Notes under the pieces: generated by a model
Told to the model about the DNA's origin: nothing
The model's input: only the letters and a program-made list of their open reading frames with translations
The model's database searches: none
From: Pseudomonadota bacterium
GTDB taxonomy: Bacteria > Pseudomonadota > Gammaproteobacteria > Arenicellales > UBA868
NCBI GenBank assembly: GCA_018661145.1
Contig: JABJIU010000101.1
Span: forward strand, 1 to 13,152
Reading direction: 5' to 3'
DNA length: 13,152 bases
Part shown: positions 6,516 through 13,152 of the stretch, piece after piece
How the letters are laid out: each line of letters opens with the position of its first letter
Position numbering within the stretch: the stretch's first letter is position 1
Translations under genes and position numbers: made by a program

Positions 6516-6524
6516 TTATCCACA
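6516..6524 (+). promoter_or_regulatory. DnaA box (perfect TTATCCACA) with degenerate neighbours
   Basis: TTATCCACA is the high-affinity R1-type DnaA box. A degenerate copy TTGTACACA begins 12 bases earlier (6504-6512), and TGTGGGCAA at 6530-6538 is a weaker copy on the opposite strand. A further match to TT(A/T)TNCACA, TTTTGCACA, is at 6329-6337. They lie about 115 bases before the priA start, downstream of the candidate promoter. DnaA-regulated transcription of priA, or a wider DnaA-binding locus, are both possible. Confidence 0.5.
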
Positions 6525-6639
6525 GGTTCTGTGGGCAACCCGGAAACTCCACGGCACGTCAATAATTTAAGTCCGATTACTTGCGTGAGACAGAAAGTGT
6601 AATGTGTAAATCATCGGATGGCGCAGGAGTCTTTTTGTT

Positions 6640-8844
6640 GTGAGTTCCCAAAAGATTGTGCAGGTAGCGTTACCGGTACGGCTGCGTCGTCTGTTTGATT
6701 ACCGCACCGACGATTTGGAACGTACCCCGGCGAATGGCACACGCGTACTAGTGCCGCTGCAAAAACGCAAAGTGGTTGGCGTCGTTTGTGGAAGTAGTGA
6801 ATCCAGCTCTGTGGCACTTTCGAAACTGAGACAGGTGGTTCGGGTTCTTGACGATTCCCCGTTACTGCCAAAGGAGTTATTCAAGCTCCTTAGCTGGGCC
6901 GGACGTTATTACCATCACCCGATCGGCGACGTGATGCAGACGGCTTTGCCTGTTCTGCTGCGCCGCGATCGAGCTGCAGAGCCGAAGACGGCGTATCACT
7001 GGCGGATCTGCGATGCTGGACGGGAGCGCTTGGACACTATCCCGGCGCGAAACGCTGCCCAGCGCCGCGTCCTTAGTCTTCTGGCGGTGGCAGACGAGGC
7101 CGGCCTGGCTGCTGGGGATCTGTCATCTGAGGGCGCCAGTGCAGCGACGGTGCTGGTACGTCTTGAAGGACACGGTCTTGTGGAAAAAGTGAGGCCGGGT
7201 TCTGCAGCGTCATGTGAGGCTACTGAGGCGCCACCACCACTCAATCCGGCGCAACAGGTTGCGTGTAGTGCACTGGATAAATCACAGAACTCGTATAAGC
7301 CCTTCCTGTTGGATGGCGTGACCGGTAGCGGCAAGACAGAGGTCTATCTTGATTTTGTCGCCCGTACGGTCTCCCAGGGGCGTCAAGCACTGGTGTTGGT
7401 GCCCGAGATATCCCTGACGCCGCAACTCATTGCACGCTTTGAAGGACGTCTGGGAGATTCGCTGGCAGTACTGCACTCAGGATTGACTGATACCCAGCGC
7501 CACCGGGCCTGGTGGCGTGCACGCGAGGGCAGTGCGGCTGTGGTGTTGGGCACGCGATCGGCTGTTTTTGCACCGCTTGCGCGGCCGGGTGTGATTATCG
7601 TGGATGAAGAGCACGACCTTTCCTACAAGCAGCGTGAGGGGTTTCGCTATCACGCCCGGGATATCGCCGTAAAACGAGCGCAATTAGCCAATGTTCCGGT
7701 AGTTTTGGGTTCAGCTACGCCCTCGCTCGAAAGCATGGCGAACGCTGTGAGCGGTCGGTATGGCCATCTGAAACTTAAGTCGCGCGCCGGGTCGGCCAAG
7801 ATGCCCAAGATCGAGATTCTCGATCTCAATCGTCTCGCGGTGAACGACGGGTTATCGGCACCGGTTGTTGGCGCTATTGGGGATCGCATTTCCCGCGGGG
7901 AACAGAGCCTGGTCTTCGTCAACCGGCGAGGATTTGCGCCGGTTGTCGTTTGTACCGAATGCGGCTGGCAGGCGCTTTGCCCACGCTGCGACGCCAGGCA
8001 AACCCTACACCGCCGTACCGGCCGGGTTATTTGCCACCACTGCGGGAGTCAGACTTCGTTACCGGCGAAGTGCCCGCAATGTCACACACCGGGCCTTTTT
8101 GCGGTGGGTGAGGGGACTCAGCGGGTTGAAGAGGCGCTGGTGCGGATTTTTCCCAAGGCCCGCGTGATGCGCATCGACAGCGATGTCGCTGGTCCAGCGG
8201 AAGAGATCGCCCGGGCGCTTGAAGCTGTACGAGAACGTGCGGTCGATATTCTGGTTGGAACTCAGATGCTGTCGAAAGGCCACGACTTTGCCGGTGTGAC
8301 CCTGGTCTGCGTGCTGTCCGCCGACCAGGGTCTATACAGTCTTGATTTTCGCGGCCCGGAAAGACTCTCCCAGCAGCTCGCACAAGTCTCCGGCCGGGCT
8401 GGGCGGCGAGATAGCCCCGGGGCAGTTCTAGTGCAGACCTCGCATCCGGAAAGTCCTGCATTTGCCCGGCTCAAAACGCACGATTTTGTGGGATTTGCGA
8501 AAGAGGCCCTGATAGAGCGTAAGGCTGCAGGATACCCGCCCTATGCGCGTTTTGCCCTGATGCGGGCTGAATCAACCCAAAGCGGCGCGCCGATGACTTT
8601 TCTTCGTTCTGCCGCGCTTGCCGGCGAGGCTCTGTCGTATCGAAAGGCGGTTGAAATCATGGCGCCGGTACCGTCACCGATGGAGCGCCGGGCCGGCCGA
8701 TTTAGGGCGCAGTTGCTGGTCAGGAGTAAGGACGAGCACCGGTTTCACCGCTTTCTGGACAACTGGCTGCAGGGTATTGAGTCATCCCGGGGCGCTACGG
8801 CGGTTCGCTGGTCAATTGATGTCGATCCCCAGGAGATGTACTGA
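6640..8844 (+). CDS. priA: Primosomal protein N' / replication restart helicase PriA
   Basis: Superfamily 2, 3'-to-5' DNA helicase that recognises stalled forks and D-loops and reloads DnaB through PriB/DnaT or PriC. GTG at 6640 is supported by AGGAG at 6625-6629, 10 bases upstream, and by the family N-terminus (VQVALPVRLRRLFDY). The N-terminal 3'-DNA-binding domain and winged helix cover roughly 1-190. Walker A GVTGSGKT is at 226-233 and Walker B DEEH at 322-325. The zinc-binding insertion has eight cysteines as four C-x2-C pairs from 438 to 481, and motif VI reads QLAQVSGRAGRR. Length 734 is close to E. coli PriA (732), and every expected motif is intact. It stands alone behind a long regulatory gap. 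Confidence 0.97.
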   Translation: MSSQKIVQVALPVRLRRLFDYRTDDLERTPANGTRVLVPLQKRKVVGVVCGSSESSSVALSKLRQVVRVLDDSPLLPKELFKLLSWAGRYYHHPIGDVMQTALPVLLRRDRAAEPKTAYHWRICDAGRERLDTIPARNAAQRRVLSLLAVADEAGLAAGDLSSEGASAATVLVRLEGHGLVEKVRPGSAASCEATEAPPPLNPAQQVACSALDKSQNSYKPFLLDGVTGSGKTEVYLDFVARTVSQGRQALVLVPEISLTPQLIARFEGRLGDSLAVLHSGLTDTQRHRAWWRAREGSAAVVLGTRSAVFAPLARPGVIIVDEEHDLSYKQREGFRYHARDIAVKRAQLANVPVVLGSATPSLESMANAVSGRYGHLKLKSRAGSAKMPKIEILDLNRLAVNDGLSAPVVGAIGDRISRGEQSLVFVNRRGFAPVVVCTECGWQALCPRCDARQTLHRRTGRVICHHCGSQTSLPAKCPQCHTPGLFAVGEGTQRVEEALVRIFPKARVMRIDSDVAGPAEEIARALEAVRERAVDILVGTQMLSKGHDFAGVTLVCVLSADQGLYSLDFRGPERLSQQLAQVSGRAGRRDSPGAVLVQTSHPESPAFARLKTHDFVGFAKEALIERKAAGYPPYARFALMRAESTQSGAPMTFLRSAALAGEALSYRKAVEIMAPVPSPMERRAGRFRAQLLVRSKDEHRFHRFLDNWLQGIESSRGATAVRWSIDVDPQEMY

Positions 8845-8910
8845 CTCGGCGCTCTTTTTGGGCGTGTTCTGTGAGCCTCTCAGAAGTCAAAAAATAGTGA
8901 GCATAAGGGG

Positions 8911-8933
8911 TTGCGGGGCTTTTCATCCCGCAA
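8911..8933 (+). repeat. Hairpin downstream of priA
   Basis: TTGCGGG (8911-8917) pairs with CCCGCAA (8927-8933) around a 9-base T-rich loop. It lies 67 bases after the priA stop in the 140-base gap before the Rieske gene. No T-run follows, so it is at best a weak or factor-assisted terminator. Confidence 0.35.
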
Positions 8934-8984
8934 TACCTTGTTCAGAATCATCCACTGTCTCTGATTTTTGTCTGGACCCAATCT

Positions 8985-10133
8985 GTGCCTAAGTTGAACT
9001 TATCCCAGGTGCTGCGCCCAACCGAGAAGGCCTACACGCTGCCTCCCGCGTGCTACGTCGATGAGGAGATTCTGGCTTTTGAGCACGAGCGTCTTTTCGC
9101 TGGAGGCTGGGTCAGTGCGGGCCGGGCCATGGATCTTGCACACCCAGGGGATTATCTGGCGTTCACGGTTGCCAATACGCCCCTCATCGCAGCCCGTGGC
9201 GACGATAACCGCCTTCGGGTTTTTGCGAATACCTGTCGTCACCGGGGGATGCGTCTGGTGCAAGCGGGCCGGGGCCAATGTCGTCAATTCGTCTGCCCGT
9301 TTCATGCTTGGTGCTACCGATTGGATGGCAGTCTTTCCGCAGCCCCCCGTATGGATGGCGCCGATGGTTTTGATTCGGCCGACTTTGGTCTGGTGGAGGT
9401 CCGGAGCGAGGAGCGGGCCGGTTTTCTGTTTGTCAACGTTGATGCCCAAGCGCCGACGCTCGACGACTGGCTGGGTGACTTTGAGAAAGTGCACGAGCCC
9501 TGGCGGCTCGGCTCCCTGGTAACTGCGAGCCAACGCGATTTTACGGTCGACTGTAACTGGAAACTCTTCATCGAAGTTTTCAATGAGTACTACCACCTGC
9601 GCAAGGTGCACCCGAACACCTTTTCAGCGTTTTACGCCAACCCAGACCCGGTGGACGAAACCCGCGGTGCGTTTGTTAGCCAGTTTGGTGAGCATACGCG
9701 GCGCGGCAGCGTCGGGGTGCTTGAGGAATCCGGTAGCGGTCTGAATGCCTTACCGGGATTGTCAGGCCGGTTGGCGGACGGTACCCGATACACCTGGGTG
9801 TATCCTGGCCTCACCTTTGCCGCTTCCCGGGATGCGGTCTGGGCGCTGGAGGCGTTGCCGATCAGCGTATCGACTACGGCAGTTCGCCTGAGTCTGCTGT
9901 TTGACAGCGCCAGCGCATCGATGCCGGATTTCGAGAAGATTCTTGAGCGCTATGAGCATCGCATGGCGGTGGGCATGGATGAAGATATTGTTGTGCTGGA
10001 GGCGCAGCAGTTGGGCCTTCAGTCCCGTCTCGCCCGCGCGGGGCGGATCTGCCCGGAACTTGAGCCAAGTATCCACGTCTTTCACCGTTGGTACGCCGAT
10101 CAGCTGATCGGGGCGGGAATCGGTACGACGTAG
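8985..10133 (+). CDS. Rieske [2Fe-2S] ring-hydroxylating oxygenase, alpha subunit
   Basis: Catalytic subunit of a Rieske non-haem-iron oxygenase. These use electrons from a reductase to hydroxylate or demethylate aromatic compounds or quaternary amines. The Rieske site is C-x-H-x17-C-x2-H (Cys84, His86, Cys104, His107). The mononuclear iron site is NWKLFIEVFNEYYHLRKVHP (191-210), with His204 and His209, and the likely third ligand is Asp334 in DEDIVVLEAQQLGL. The inter-subunit bridging position is Glu201, as in carnitine oxygenase CntA, where many ring dioxygenases have Asp. Start is GTG 8985, with no clear Shine-Dalgarno. Length 382 is typical. No reductase, ferredoxin or small subunit lies beside it, so the substrate cannot be named. 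Its stop is 15 bases from that of convergent zapE. Confidence 0.9.
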   Translation: MPKLNLSQVLRPTEKAYTLPPACYVDEEILAFEHERLFAGGWVSAGRAMDLAHPGDYLAFTVANTPLIAARGDDNRLRVFANTCRHRGMRLVQAGRGQCRQFVCPFHAWCYRLDGSLSAAPRMDGADGFDSADFGLVEVRSEERAGFLFVNVDAQAPTLDDWLGDFEKVHEPWRLGSLVTASQRDFTVDCNWKLFIEVFNEYYHLRKVHPNTFSAFYANPDPVDETRGAFVSQFGEHTRRGSVGVLEESGSGLNALPGLSGRLADGTRYTWVYPGLTFAASRDAVWALEALPISVSTTAVRLSLLFDSASASMPDFEKILERYEHRMAVGMDEDIVVLEAQQLGLQSRLARAGRICPELEPSIHVFHRWYADQLIGAGIGTT

Positions 10134-10148
10134 TCCGATAGCAGCCTT

Positions 10149-11258
10149 TTACGGCCGGTGCGCGCTGGCGAGATAGTCTTCGGATTGAAACTCGTGGAGC
10201 CGGCTTGCCGTCCGGACAAAGTCCTGGGCCAGACGTGTGCCCCGATACAGTTCGTTGGCGGGCGCTGCCGCAGAAACGATCACGTTGACTCTTCGGTCAT
10301 AGAGTTCATCGATCAGTTCAACAAGACGCCGGGCAGCGTCCTCTCGGTCCGCGTCGAAGCAGGGAATGCCGCTCAGGAGCAGTGTGTGACAACTTCTTGA
10401 CAGCTCTACATAGTCCACTTTGGACCGAGGCCCCTCGCACAGCGCCTCAAAATCAAACCAGATAACGCCGTTGCCTCTCGCCCTGATCGGGATCTCACGA
10501 CCGTTCAGGCTCAGCCTGTCCGGCGTGATCTCGGCCCTGGGGTCGATCGTGAGCAGCAGGGAGCGCATGTTGTTCTCAGCCCGGGTGTCATTCGGTGCAT
10601 GGTAGGTTGGCAGTGAGCCTAGGGTTTCCAGCCGGTAGTCCCGATCACCATCGAGGTGGAGGACTTCGGTGTGGCGCTCGATCAGTTCGATAGCGGGGAA
10701 GAAGCGGTCGCGCTGCAGACCCTGCTGGTAGAGCAGCCGCGGCGGTGTATTTGAGGTGAATATCAGGGTGAGACCATTGTCGATCAGCGCATGCAGCAGT
10801 CCCGACAGGATCATGGCGTCACCGATGTCCGAGACCTGAAATTCGTCAAAGCCCAGCACCCGTGTGTTCGCGCTGATTTCTTGGCTGATGCGGCGAAGCG
10901 GATCTGTCTCCTCGCGCCGGCGGCGCAGGCCGTCATGGATTTCGAGCATGAAGCGATGAAAGTGCACCCGGCGGCAGGTCTCGGCGGGGAGTGCGTCGAG
11001 CAGGCTATCCATGATTAGGGTTTTGCCGCGGCCAACGGAGCCCCATAGATAGAGTCCCTGGACCGTATTGCGAGGGGTTTTGCGGATCCTTGCGAGGCGA
11101 GCCAGACTCCAACCCTTTGGCTGGGCAAAACTTTGGCTAAGATCGTCGACGAGAGAGGCGCAGGCCTCGAGGACGCGTTGCTGATGTGCGTCCGGCTTGG
11201 CGCCGTCCCGGCCGAGTTGTCCGATAAACGTCGCGCTAAGGCGGGTGGAGGGTGTCAC
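10149..11258 (-). CDS. zapE: Cell division protein ZapE (AFG1-like ATPase)
   Basis: Cytoplasmic P-loop ATPase of the AFG1 family. E. coli ZapE associates with the Z-ring under stress, and its yeast relative acts in protein quality control. GTG at 11258 is chosen although the frame stays open to 11309: the VTP opening lines up with the E. coli N-terminus, and the start falls 2 bases after the rraA stop instead of overlapping it. Walker A GSVGRGKT (73-80) follows GLYLW, HFHRFM is at 99-104, Walker B LGFDEF is at 135-140, a sensor-like TSNTPP at 168-173, and the C-terminus reads SRLHEFQSEDYL. Length 369 compares with 375 in E. coli. Third gene of the yrfG-rraA-zapE operon. Confidence 0.93.
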   Translation of the reverse strand: MTPSTRLSATFIGQLGRDGAKPDAHQQRVLEACASLVDDLSQSFAQPKGWSLARLARIRKTPRNTVQGLYLWGSVGRGKTLIMDSLLDALPAETCRRVHFHRFMLEIHDGLRRRREETDPLRRISQEISANTRVLGFDEFQVSDIGDAMILSGLLHALIDNGLTLIFTSNTPPRLLYQQGLQRDRFFPAIELIERHTEVLHLDGDRDYRLETLGSLPTYHAPNDTRAENNMRSLLLTIDPRAEITPDRLSLNGREIPIRARGNGVIWFDFEALCEGPRSKVDYVELSRSCHTLLLSGIPCFDADREDAARRLVELIDELYDRRVNVIVSAAAPANELYRGTRLAQDFVRTASRLHEFQSEDYLASAHRP

Positions 11259-11260
11259 GC

Positions 11261-11737
11261 TCAGGTGAGGGCAGACGTAGCGGTGACAATACCGTCCGGA
11301 TCTGCCCACAGATAGTGACCCGGGACAAAACGGATGTCTGCAAAAAGGACACCGATTTGGGTCTGGCCTTCGCCGCGTTTCACGCTTTTGGCTGGGCAGG
11401 CGGCGAGCGCTTTGATGCCGATAGGCAGTTCGCCGAGTTGTTGGCTATCCCGGATACAGCCGTAGACAACAAGCCCTGACCAGCCGTTGCCCGCGGCAAG
11501 TGCCCCAATCTGATCGCCTACCAGTGCACACCGCAGCGAGCCGCCGCCGTCAATGACCAGTACCCGGCCCGCGCCCTGGGTTTCCAGCATTGACCGAACA
11601 CGGGTGTTGTCTTCAAATACCTTCACCGTCGCGATTTCACCCGAAAAGCGAGCGGCGCCGCCGAAATCCTGAAACAGTGGCGCCGCTACCTGAAGGCGGT
11701 CACCGTGTGTGTCATAAAGATCAGCAGTGTCGGTCAT
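11261..11737 (-). CDS. rraA: Ribonuclease E activity regulator RraA
   Basis: Trimeric regulator that, in E. coli, binds RNase E and inhibits RNA turnover; the same fold includes class II 4-hydroxy-4-methyl-2-oxoglutarate aldolases. The signature GDQIGALAAGNGWSGLVVYG (74-93) is followed by CIRD (94-97), then CPAKSVKRGEGQ, and PGHYLWADPDGIV near the end, very close to E. coli RraA. Asp75 and Arg96-Asp97 give the D-x20-R-D pattern, but the acidic residue expected two positions further on in aldolase members is Gln100. This favours the regulator over the enzyme. Length 158 is normal. ATG 11737 overlaps the yrfG stop by 4 bases, and zapE starts 2 bases after its stop, so all three are probably cotranscribed and coupled. 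Confidence 0.93.
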   Translation of the reverse strand: MTDTADLYDTHGDRLQVAAPLFQDFGGAARFSGEIATVKVFEDNTRVRSMLETQGAGRVLVIDGGGSLRCALVGDQIGALAAGNGWSGLVVYGCIRDSQQLGELPIGIKALAACPAKSVKRGEGQTQIGVLFADIRFVPGHYLWADPDGIVTATSALT

Positions 11738-12417
11738 GGGGCACTGGCCTCGCGGGTATCCCGAAAAAATCCAAGGATATCGTCAAATGCACCGAGACCT
11801 CTGAATTCCTCGGTATCTACGGCCTCACGGGTAGAGTCGGGACGGGGTACGGCGAGTAGATGGGATATACCGTGTGCCGCCGCGCTGCGCAGTACATCGA
11901 GGTTGTCGTCGATGAACAGCGTTTTTTCAGGAACAAAGGGTTCGGTCTTATGCAGCAGCTTCCAGAACCGGTCGTGCTCCTTGGGGTATCCCAGATCATG
12001 GGAACTGATAATGCGATCAAACAGGGAGGCGATCCCGGTTTGGTCCATCTTGAGGTCTATCGTCTCCGGGTGAGCATTGGTGACCAGCACGACCCGGCGT
12101 GGGCCGCCCTGCAGCGCGGTAAGAAAATCCTCGGCGCCGGGGCGGGTCTGGATGAGGTGCCGTTTGGCAGCCTTCAGGGCAATGATGTCGAGTTTCAGTT
12201 CGCGACTCCAGAAGTCTGTGCAATACCAGTCGAGCGTGCCGCGCAACTGCTTCATTCGGGCTAGCACCTCAGCACGTGCTTTTTCTGGCGCCAGTTGGTG
12301 ATGCTGCGCGTAGTGCTCGGGAATAAATTCGACCCAGAAATGGTTATCGAAGCGCAGATCAAGCAACGTACCGTCGAGATCGAGAAATACCGACTCAATG
12401 TGATTCCAGTCGATCAT
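11734..12417 (-). CDS. yrfG: GMP/IMP 5'-nucleotidase, HAD family (YrfG-like)
   Basis: Haloacid-dehalogenase-type phosphatase matching the E. coli YrfG group, which dephosphorylates purine monophosphates. HAD motif I is DLDGT (Asp13 nucleophile, Asp15), followed by the substrate-specific segment LDLRFDNHFWVEFIPE (19-34). Motif II is LVTNA (Thr113), motif III Lys146 in GYPKEHDRFW, and motif IV FIDDN (Asp170, Asp171). All catalytic residues are present and length 227 is normal. ATG 12417 has an AGGA Shine-Dalgarno 6 bases upstream on the minus strand (complement of 12424-12427). It leads the operon with rraA and zapE and is divergent from nudE, an arrangement like that around yrfG and nudE in other gammaproteobacteria. 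Substrate preference is inferred by family. Confidence 0.9.
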   Translation of the reverse strand: MIDWNHIESVFLDLDGTLLDLRFDNHFWVEFIPEHYAQHHQLAPEKARAEVLARMKQLRGTLDWYCTDFWSRELKLDIIALKAAKRHLIQTRPGAEDFLTALQGGPRRVVLVTNAHPETIDLKMDQTGIASLFDRIISSHDLGYPKEHDRFWKLLHKTEPFVPEKTLFIDDNLDVLRSAAAHGISHLLAVPRPDSTREAVDTEEFRGLGAFDDILGFFRDTREASAP

Positions 12418-12594
12418 GGGCTGTCCTAAAGGGGGCCGGCGGCAAGGCCCGCCAGTTTGGGGATGATCGCCTTATTCTAGCGTCGCGCTCGGGTAAGACG
12501 ATCGGGTCTCGACCGGTCACGACAAGTGGGTTGTGCGGCCTGACCGCCTGCGTTAATCTGCCCCCACTTTCCGTTCCGGGTGACCGCCGCAGTC
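12418..12594. promoter_or_regulatory. Divergent promoter region between yrfG and nudE
   Basis: These 177 bases must hold promoters for both directions. On the minus strand a TAGAAT -10-like hexamer followed by AAGG (about 12472-12480) is the best candidate for the yrfG operon, without a good -35. On the plus strand TTGTGC (12531-12536) and TAATCT (12554-12559) are 17 bases apart, but each matches only half the consensus. No obvious operator or terminator is seen. Confidence 0.3.
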
Positions 12595-13137
12595 ATGAGT
12601 ACCTTGCCCGAAATTCTGAACACGACACCAGTAGCCACCAGCCGGCTGTTTTCTATTGAGCAGGTGGACCTTCGTTTTTCCAACGGCACCGAGACGTGCT
12701 TCGAGCGGCTCGTGAGCCAGGGGGCCGGCGCGGTAATGGTGGTGCCGATGCAGAACGAACAGGAGCTGTTGCTGATCCGTGAGTATGCCGTGGGTGTGGA
12801 GCGCTACGAACTCAGTTTCGTCAAAGGCCGGATCGACCCGGGCGAGACGGCTCAGCAGGCGGCGCACCGGGAACTCCGGGAGGAAACGGGTTTTGACGCC
12901 GGCAGAATGGAGGCATTGGCGGCGGTCTCACTGACGCCCGCCTATTCGAATTACCGTACCCATATTTTCCTCGCACAGGACCTGTTTTCCTCGCCATTGC
13001 CGGGAGACGAGCCGGAACCGCTTCAGACCAAGTCATGGCCGCTTTCAGACCTACCCGCACTGCGTGACCGGGAGGATTTTTCCGATGCACGCAGTATTCT
13101 CGCGACTTACCTTACTACTGAGCGGATCAATTCATGA
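12595..13137 (+). CDS. nudE: ADP compounds hydrolase NudE (Nudix family)
   Basis: Nudix pyrophosphatase that cleaves ADP-ribose, NADH, Ap3A and similar ADP compounds, keeping nucleotide-sugar levels in check. ATG 12595 is preferred over the in-frame GTG at 12580 because the MSTLPEIL opening and the following VATSRLFSIE align with the E. coli N-terminus; neither start has a strong Shine-Dalgarno. The Nudix box is complete: Gly78, Glu84, then RELREETGF (92-100). Family-specific stretches are LIREYAVGVERYELSFVKG (60-78), TPAYSNY (114-120), AQDLF, and GDEPEPL near the C-terminus. Length 180 is normal. It overlaps the next gene by 4 bases (ATGA) and is divergent from yrfG. Confidence 0.93.
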   Translation: MSTLPEILNTTPVATSRLFSIEQVDLRFSNGTETCFERLVSQGAGAVMVVPMQNEQELLLIREYAVGVERYELSFVKGRIDPGETAQQAAHRELREETGFDAGRMEALAAVSLTPAYSNYRTHIFLAQDLFSSPLPGDEPEPLQTKSWPLSDLPALRDREDFSDARSILATYLTTERINS

Positions 13138-13152
13138 GCATCGCCGGCGTAC
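13134..13152 (+). CDS. Start of a downstream gene, probably cysQ (3' partial)
   Basis: ATG at 13134 overlaps the nudE stop by 4 bases, and the visible codons read MSIAGV before the window ends. Six residues cannot identify a protein. The guess of CysQ, the 3'(2'),5'-bisphosphate nucleotidase, rests only on the known nudE-cysQ neighbourhood in pseudomonads and related bacteria. Confidence 0.45.

Larger units (their letters stand above)
6030..6639. other. Long intergenic region upstream of priA
   Basis: These 610 bases hold no convincing coding frame, and parts are AT-rich compared with the flanking genes. Seen in order: an imperfect hairpin (6094-6115); six GATC sites at 6126, 6159, 6223, 6280, 6312 and 6367; a relaxed DnaA-box match TTTTGCACA (6329-6337); a sigma-70-like promoter (6399-6427); a hairpin with an A5 loop (6437-6453); and a DnaA-box cluster (6504-6538) holding the perfect TTATCCACA. 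The priA Shine-Dalgarno AGGAG is at 6625-6629. This is unusually long for the spacing elsewhere in the window and may carry regulatory or small-RNA functions. Confidence 0.6.

Noticed and set aside
6030..6639. Chromosomal replication origin (oriC)
   Set aside because: Only one perfect DnaA box is present, and dnaA, dnaN, mnmG or rpmH are not nearby. The evidence supports a DnaA-binding locus but not an origin call.
8027..8461. 144-codon minus-strand open frame inside priA
   Set aside because: It overlaps the conserved helicase core of PriA, has Arg/Pro/Ser-rich composition and no recognisable domain.
8911..8933. Intrinsic terminator of priA
   Set aside because: The stem is only 7 base pairs with a 9-base loop, and no T-run follows, so it is listed as a hairpin only.
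9000..9611. 203-codon minus-strand open frame opposite the Rieske gene
   Set aside because: It is antisense to the conserved Rieske and iron-binding coding sequence and has no motif of its own.
11259..11309. N-terminal extension of zapE to the ATG at 11309
   Set aside because: It would overlap rraA by about 49 bases and adds residues with no counterpart in E. coli ZapE; GTG 11258 fits both homology and spacing.
11860..12264. 134-codon plus-strand open frame opposite yrfG
   Set aside because: It is a shadow of the HAD nucleotidase frame, without a ribosome binding site or family resemblance.
1..13152. CRISPR array, tRNA, transposase or prophage remnants
   Set aside because: No regularly spaced repeats, cloverleaf sequence, terminal inverted repeats with a transposase, or phage-like genes were found on reading both strands.

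Overview
The window looks like a chromosomal segment of a free-living gammaproteobacterium. Base composition is moderately GC-rich and GTG starts are frequent (lipocalin, ccmG, priA, Rieske oxygenase, zapE). Gene content is that lineage's core housekeeping set: PriA, ZapE, RraA, a YrfG-type nucleotidase, NudE, DsbC and CcmG. The yrfG / divergent nudE arrangement also occurs in enterics and pseudomonads. I see no phage, insertion sequence, CRISPR array, tRNA or rRNA. The genus cannot be fixed from the sequence; light-damage genes at the left suggest a sunlit, perhaps aquatic, habitat.

Layout. (1) 1-3054, + strand: the tail of a photo-oxidative-stress-type cluster. It holds a CFA-synthase/coclaurine-N-methyltransferase-like methyltransferase (cut by the window edge), a secreted lipocalin joined by a 4-base overlap, and a photolyase/cryptochrome of the bacterial FeS-BCP fold. 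(2) 3055-3387: a gene-poor gap with a dyad repeat and a possible 41-residue membrane peptide. (3) 3388-5280, +: three thioredoxin-fold periplasmic proteins in a row: DsbC, a TlpA-like protein and CcmG/DsbE, with the rest of the ccm operon absent. (4) 5415-6029, +: a flavin reductase-like split-barrel protein. (5) 6030-6639: 610 noncoding bases, AT-rich in parts, with a good promoter candidate, a hairpin, and one perfect plus several degenerate DnaA boxes. (6) 6640-8844, +: PriA. (7) 8985-10133, +: a Rieske non-haem-iron oxygenase with no adjacent reductase, ending convergently 15 bases from zapE. (8) 12417-10149, - strand: the compact operon yrfG-rraA-zapE (4-base overlap, then a 2-base gap). 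(9) 12595-13152, +: nudE, overlapping by 4 bases the start of another gene, by context probably cysQ.

How they work together. The left block fits repair and membrane protection under light or singlet oxygen. The Dsb/Tlp/CcmG block handles periplasmic disulfides and the reduction of apocytochrome c thiols. PriA restarts replication, and the DnaA boxes upstream may tie it to DnaA or mark another DnaA-binding locus. The right block combines nucleotide housekeeping (YrfG, NudE, probably CysQ), RNase E control (RraA) and division-site/envelope quality control (ZapE).

No clearly new multi-gene system stands out. The points most worth following up are the photolyase that seems to lack most of the FeS-BCP cluster cysteines, the DnaA-box region before priA, and the unusual CSAC active site of an orphan CcmG.
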